A stretch of DNA of 64,000 nt. Source: Kuafuiihalomonas sp964473255 (GTDB taxonomy: Bacteria > Myxococcota > Kuafuiibacteriia > Kuafuiibacteriales > Kuafuiibacteriaceae). The stretch is taken from positions 62,001 to 126,000 of the forward strand of contig CAYYOT010000001.1 in NCBI GenBank assembly GCA_964473255.1. Direction: 5' to 3'. A model generated the notes under the pieces. It was not told where the DNA came from. It was given only the letters and a program-made list of their open reading frames with translations, and made no database searches. Positions 61,032 through 64,000 of this stretch are shown in pieces (the first letter of the stretch is position 1; every line of letters begins with the position of its first letter). Both the position numbers and the translations under genes were made by a program.

Positions 61032-61373
61032 TCATGACCTGCCGTCCCAGGTCGGTTGGTGATCGAGTTTCTGGCCGGGGTAGATGATCCGGCGGCCGTC
61101 GCCGTCGACCTCGAGCCCGACCAGCAGTCGAAACGTCACGGTCACGCTGTGCAGGAAGTCGAGGGCGAGAATGAGCCCTCCCCAGAGCGGCTCGCCGCCC
61201 AAGAGAAGGCCGAGACCCAGGACCGACAAGCTGAGGTCCAACAATCCCATCCCAACACGACCCAAGTAGAAGAAGTGAACGCCGAGAATGCCGAACACCG
61301 CGGCGTATGCCGTCGCCACGACATACGACTTGGGCGACACCCGCGGGTCATGCGTTTGAGCATCGACGTTCAT
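61032..61373 (-). CDS. TM2-like membrane protein
   Basis: A 113-residue inner-membrane protein with about three helices. GILGVHFFYLGRVGMGLLDL is a TM2-type hairpin like that of its neighbour. A further hydrophobic stretch (LGLGLLLGGEPLWGGLILAL) and a polar tail (VDGDGRRIIYPGQKLD) follow. The two adjacent genes probably arose by duplication or form a heteromer. ATG at 61373; gap to the second TM2 gene is 22 bases. Confidence 0.75.
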   Translation of the reverse strand: MNVDAQTHDPRVSPKSYVVATAYAAVFGILGVHFFYLGRVGMGLLDLSLSVLGLGLLLGGEPLWGGLILALDFLHSVTVTFRLLVGLEVDGDGRRIIYPGQKLDHQPTWDGRS

Positions 61374-61463
61374 CGGGTCTTTACGAGAACCCTAGCAGCT
61401 CGTCGGTCTTTGAGTAGCCCCCGAGGTCGTGGCGTCCGAACGGCGCGAGACGTCCCCGCCTCG

Positions 61464-62864
61464 CTAGTCGGCGCGACGCTTCAGACCGAGGATTTTGATC
61501 TTCTTGTGGAGGTTCGTCCGCTCGATTCCGAGGATCTCGGCGGCTTTGGTTACATTACCCCCGACCTCTTCCAATTTCGAGCGGATGTAGTCTCGCTCGA
61601 CTGCCTCCCGCAGCTCCTTCAAGGTCAGTTGACCGTATCGAGACAGGTCGAACGCGCCGTCCTCGGCGGAGGGCATGGGCCCGTCACTCACCGCCGCCGG
61701 CAGGTCGTCGAGGGAGACCGGGCTTTCGGCCAGGATGACGAGCCGCTCGGCGAGGTTCCGCAGCTCGCGTACGTTTCCGGGGAAAGCATATTTTGCGATG
61801 GCGTGCGCTGCTTCGTCGCTGAGCTCCACCGGAGGGTGCACGGCATGTTCAGCCGAGAAGTGCTCCAGATAAGACTTCATCAACAGCAGCACGTCGTTGC
61901 CACGTTCGCGTAGCGGCGGCGATACGATCGGAACCACGGACAGACGAAAGTACAGGTCCTCGCGGAACCGGCCGTGCTGCACCTCTTCCTCGAGGTCCTT
62001 GTTGGTGGCGGCCAGAACCCGCACGTCCACCATCATCGTGCGTTCGCTTCCGACTCGACTCACTTCTCCGGTTTGAACGGCGCGGAGGACCTTGGCCTGA
62101 GCTTCCAGCGACATGTCGCCGATCTCGTCGAGTAGGAGTGTTCCGCCATCCGCCAGCTCGAACCGACCGCGCTTCTGCTGGACCGCACCGGAGAACGCCC
62201 CGCGCTCGTGACCGAAGAGCTCGCTCTCGATGAGCTCCGACGGGATCGCCGCGCAGTTCACCTTCACGAAGGGGCCGTTGGCCCGCTTCGAGGCCCGGTG
62301 GATTGCCCGGGCGATGAGCTCCTTCCCGGTCCCCGACTCACCGGTGATCAGGACTCGCACGCCGGTTCCCGCGACCTTGGCGATCTGGGAACGCACCTGT
62401 CGCATCGGTGCAGACTCGCCGAGCATCTCATCCTTGGCCCCTTCCTCGGCCTCCAGAGCGCGCACGCGAGCCGAAAGGGCCCGTCGCTCGACGGCATTGC
62501 TCACGGTGACGAGCACACGCTCGCGGCCCAAAGGCTTTTCCAGGAAGTCGACCGCGCCGGAGCTCATCGCGCGCACCGCTTCCTCGACGGAGGCGTGACC
62601 GCTGATCATGATGACGGGCACGTCGGTGCGTCGCTCGCGGAGCTTCTCCAGGGCGGCCAGGCCGTCTTGCCCCGGCATCCGCACGTCGAGAAGGATGACG
62701 TCGATCGGTCCGCCGTCGAGCCGAGGCCAAAACGACTCGGCCGAGTCGAAGGTCTCGACCTCGTAGCCTTCGCCTTCCAGGACCATCGACAGCGTACGAC
62801 GAATGTTGGGCTCGTCGTCCACCACGACGACACGGCGCCCGATGAGGTCGGTCGAGTCGGTCAT
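61464..62864 (-). CDS. Sigma-54-dependent response regulator, NtrX-like
   Basis: A 466-residue transcription activator. The receiver domain has phospho-acceptor Asp60 (VILLDVRMPG). The AAA+ domain has Walker A GESGTGKE (175-182) and GAFSGA (222-227), the loop that contacts sigma-54; Ser replaces the usual Thr. LDEIGDMSLEAQAKVLRAVQ is the Walker B region. A Fis-type HTH ends the protein (GGNVTKAAEILGIERTNLHK, then KIKILGLKRRAD), resembling NtrX. No histidine kinase gene lies beside it, so its signal comes from elsewhere. Start ATG at 62864. Divergent from the helicase gene. Confidence 0.94.
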   Translation of the reverse strand: MTDSTDLIGRRVVVVDDEPNIRRTLSMVLEGEGYEVETFDSAESFWPRLDGGPIDVILLDVRMPGQDGLAALEKLRERRTDVPVIMISGHASVEEAVRAMSSGAVDFLEKPLGRERVLVTVSNAVERRALSARVRALEAEEGAKDEMLGESAPMRQVRSQIAKVAGTGVRVLITGESGTGKELIARAIHRASKRANGPFVKVNCAAIPSELIESELFGHERGAFSGAVQQKRGRFELADGGTLLLDEIGDMSLEAQAKVLRAVQTGEVSRVGSERTMMVDVRVLAATNKDLEEEVQHGRFREDLYFRLSVVPIVSPPLRERGNDVLLLMKSYLEHFSAEHAVHPPVELSDEAAHAIAKYAFPGNVRELRNLAERLVILAESPVSLDDLPAAVSDGPMPSAEDGAFDLSRYGQLTLKELREAVERDYIRSKLEEVGGNVTKAAEILGIERTNLHKKIKILGLKRRAD

Positions 62865-62997
62865 GCTCCGGGGAGGCTAGCTGCAGCCGGACGGCTGGTC
62901 CAACGCTGAGGCCAGTTGTGGGCCCCGAGGGCGCGATCACGCCGTGGCTGAGGGAACGGTTGCCCCGCGGCGAGGATGGCCGCAGTGTTCGCGACTC

Positions 62998-64000
62998 GTG
63001 CTCGACCTTTCGGGACTGAATCATGCCCAGCTGGAGGCCGTAGTCACCACGGAAGGGCCCGTTCTGGTGCTGGCGGGCGCCGGATCCGGCAAGACGCGCG
63101 TCATCACCTACCGTTTGGCGCACCTCGTGGAGCAGGGCGTCGATCCCGGCGACATCCTCTGCGCAACGTTCACCAACAAGGCCGCCCGCGAAATGAAGGA
63201 GCGGGCGCGCCGTCTGGTGGGCTCACGGGTGAGGGGAGCTACGCTATCCACGTTTCACGCGCTGGGCGTCCGGATCCTCCGACGTTTCGGGCAGCATGTG
63301 GGCTTACGTCCGACGTTCACCATCACCGATGCGAAAGACCAGCACGGGACGGTCCGGCGGATCCTCCGGAGCCTCCGCATCGACGACCGTCGCTTCGACG
63401 TGCGCCGAATTCTCGAGGCGATCAGCCGAGCCAAGAATGCCGGGATTGGGCCGGACGAGTTCCGTCGGCTCGAAGGCGAACTCCCCCTCGAGCCAGGTGC
63501 CGAGGATCCGCTCCTCGACGACGAATACCGGCTAGCGGCCATCGAGACGTACGAACGCTACGAGGAGCTTCTTCGCGCACAGAACGTGGCCGACTTCGAC
63601 GATCTCCTGCTTCTTACGGTCCGGCTTCTGCAGACCAATTCCGAAGTTGCAACTTCACTTTCCGAGAGATGGCGATACGTGATGGTCGACGAGTATCAGG
63701 ACACCAACGGAGCGCAGCTCGAGCTCGTGCGGCGGTTGGTCGACGGCCACGGTAACCTTTGCGTGGTCGGGGATGACGACCAGTCGATCTATGGGTGGCG
63801 GGGTGCCGACGTCCGCAACATCCTCCAGTTCGAGGAGCATTTCCCCGCGGCCCGACGGGTCACGCTCGACGTAAACTACCGGTCGACGGGCTCGATCCTC
63901 GATGCGGCCAACGCGATCATCGCTCACAACCCACTGCGGCACGAGAAGAGGCTTCGCTCCGCCTTCGGCGCCGGACGCGAGGTGGACGTCGTGGCCTACG
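62998..64000 (+). CDS. UvrD/Rep-family DNA helicase, 5' part
   Basis: The first 334 residues of an SF1A helicase; the frame is open to the window edge. Q-motif region LSGLNHAQLEAVVTTEGPVL, Walker A AGAGSGKT (26-33), ATFTNKAAREMKERARRLVG (motif Ia) and VDEYQDTN (230-237, Walker B) are present. VVGDDDQSIYGWRGADVRNI (motif III) has the triple Asp seen in Rep. These enzymes unwind DNA 3' to 5' in replication restart and repair. The GTG at 62998 leads straight into the domain; there is no better ATG. The C-terminal part, which would separate Rep, UvrD and PcrA, lies outside. Confidence 0.92.
   Translation, partial: MLDLSGLNHAQLEAVVTTEGPVLVLAGAGSGKTRVITYRLAHLVEQGVDPGDILCATFTNKAAREMKERARRLVGSRVRGATLSTFHALGVRILRRFGQHVGLRPTFTITDAKDQHGTVRRILRSLRIDDRRFDVRRILEAISRAKNAGIGPDEFRRLEGELPLEPGAEDPLLDDEYRLAAIETYERYEELLRAQNVADFDDLLLLTVRLLQTNSEVATSLSERWRYVMVDEYQDTNGAQLELVRRLVDGHGNLCVVGDDDQSIYGWRGADVRNILQFEEHFPAARRVTLDVNYRSTGSILDAANAIIAHNPLRHEKRLRSAFGAGREVDVVAY

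Noticed and set aside
1..64000. tRNA/rRNA genes, CRISPR arrays, insertion sequences, prophage
   Set aside because: No tRNA-like T-loop sequence, spaced direct repeats, transposase or integrase motif was found on either strand.

Overview
The window is GC-rich, densely packed bacterial DNA that most likely comes from a myxobacterium-like member of Myxococcota (former Deltaproteobacteria). The best evidence is one secreted protein (38735-41395). It carries a Myxococcus-type cysteine-rich repeat (CGDG...CDDGN...GDGCS) followed by a MYXO-CTERM-like tail (Cys, hydrophobic helix, Arg cluster). Outer-membrane barrels, lipoproteins, a SARP/ATPase/TPR regulator and an NtrX-like sigma-54 activator fit the same origin. 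I saw no tRNA, rRNA, CRISPR array, transposase or phage gene.

Layout. 1-4810: a carbon-flow run (end of glycogen phosphorylase, class II fructose-bisphosphate aldolase, acetate kinase, long-form phosphotransacetylase). 4930-10185: secreted and surface proteins, ending with a large FG-GAP repeat protein. 10282-14689: a sulfur-transfer locus. An L,D-transpeptidase and APS kinase are coupled on the minus strand. Opposite them a sulfotransferase, a protein resembling a degenerate TyrRS/TrpRS-type fold and a cupin form a plus-strand operon. 14718-28584: AmpG-like transporter, DUF3516-type helicase, short porin, sirtuin, SARP-like regulator, outer-membrane protein, bidomain glycosyltransferase, tiny Tat-type lipoprotein and a methyltransferase. 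28556-38783: RNA methyltransferase, the MrfA/MrfB mitomycin-repair pair, a GntR/DUF1648 pair, an MFS exporter and a coupled YkgJ-Hsp70-ChaC operon. 38735-47379: a multicopper-oxidase-like protein that has lost most copper ligands, a divergent di-heme peroxidase lipoprotein, an alpha/beta hydrolase and the fadN-fadA beta-oxidation operon. 47517-53153: HtrA-like lipoprotease, Nudix hydrolase, phytase-like lipoprotein, RlmN-like radical SAM enzyme coupled to a dCTP deaminase, and a small orphan. 53180-64000: a second di-heme peroxidase, a 1909-residue secreted oxidase/peroxidase/lectin protein, two TM2 proteins, the sigma-54 activator and the start of a Rep/UvrD helicase.

The most striking object is the 1909-residue protein (54747-60476). 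One chain carries a ricin-type lectin, an apparently intact galactose/glyoxal-oxidase copper-radical active site, two F-type lectin domains, a PKD domain, a beta-propeller, a MauG/CcpA-type di-heme domain and H-type lectin repeats. The second F-type domain has the full fucose-binding motif spacing. The di-heme part could consume the H2O2 made by the oxidase part or help mature its radical cofactor. A separate di-heme lipoprotein is encoded immediately downstream. A third di-heme protein sits beside the copper-stripped multicopper oxidase, so three di-heme cassettes lie within about 19 kb. The other candidate for new biology is the sulfotransferase / aaRS-like / cupin operon with APS kinase opposite.

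All calls come from reading motifs and translations; no database search or structure prediction was run.
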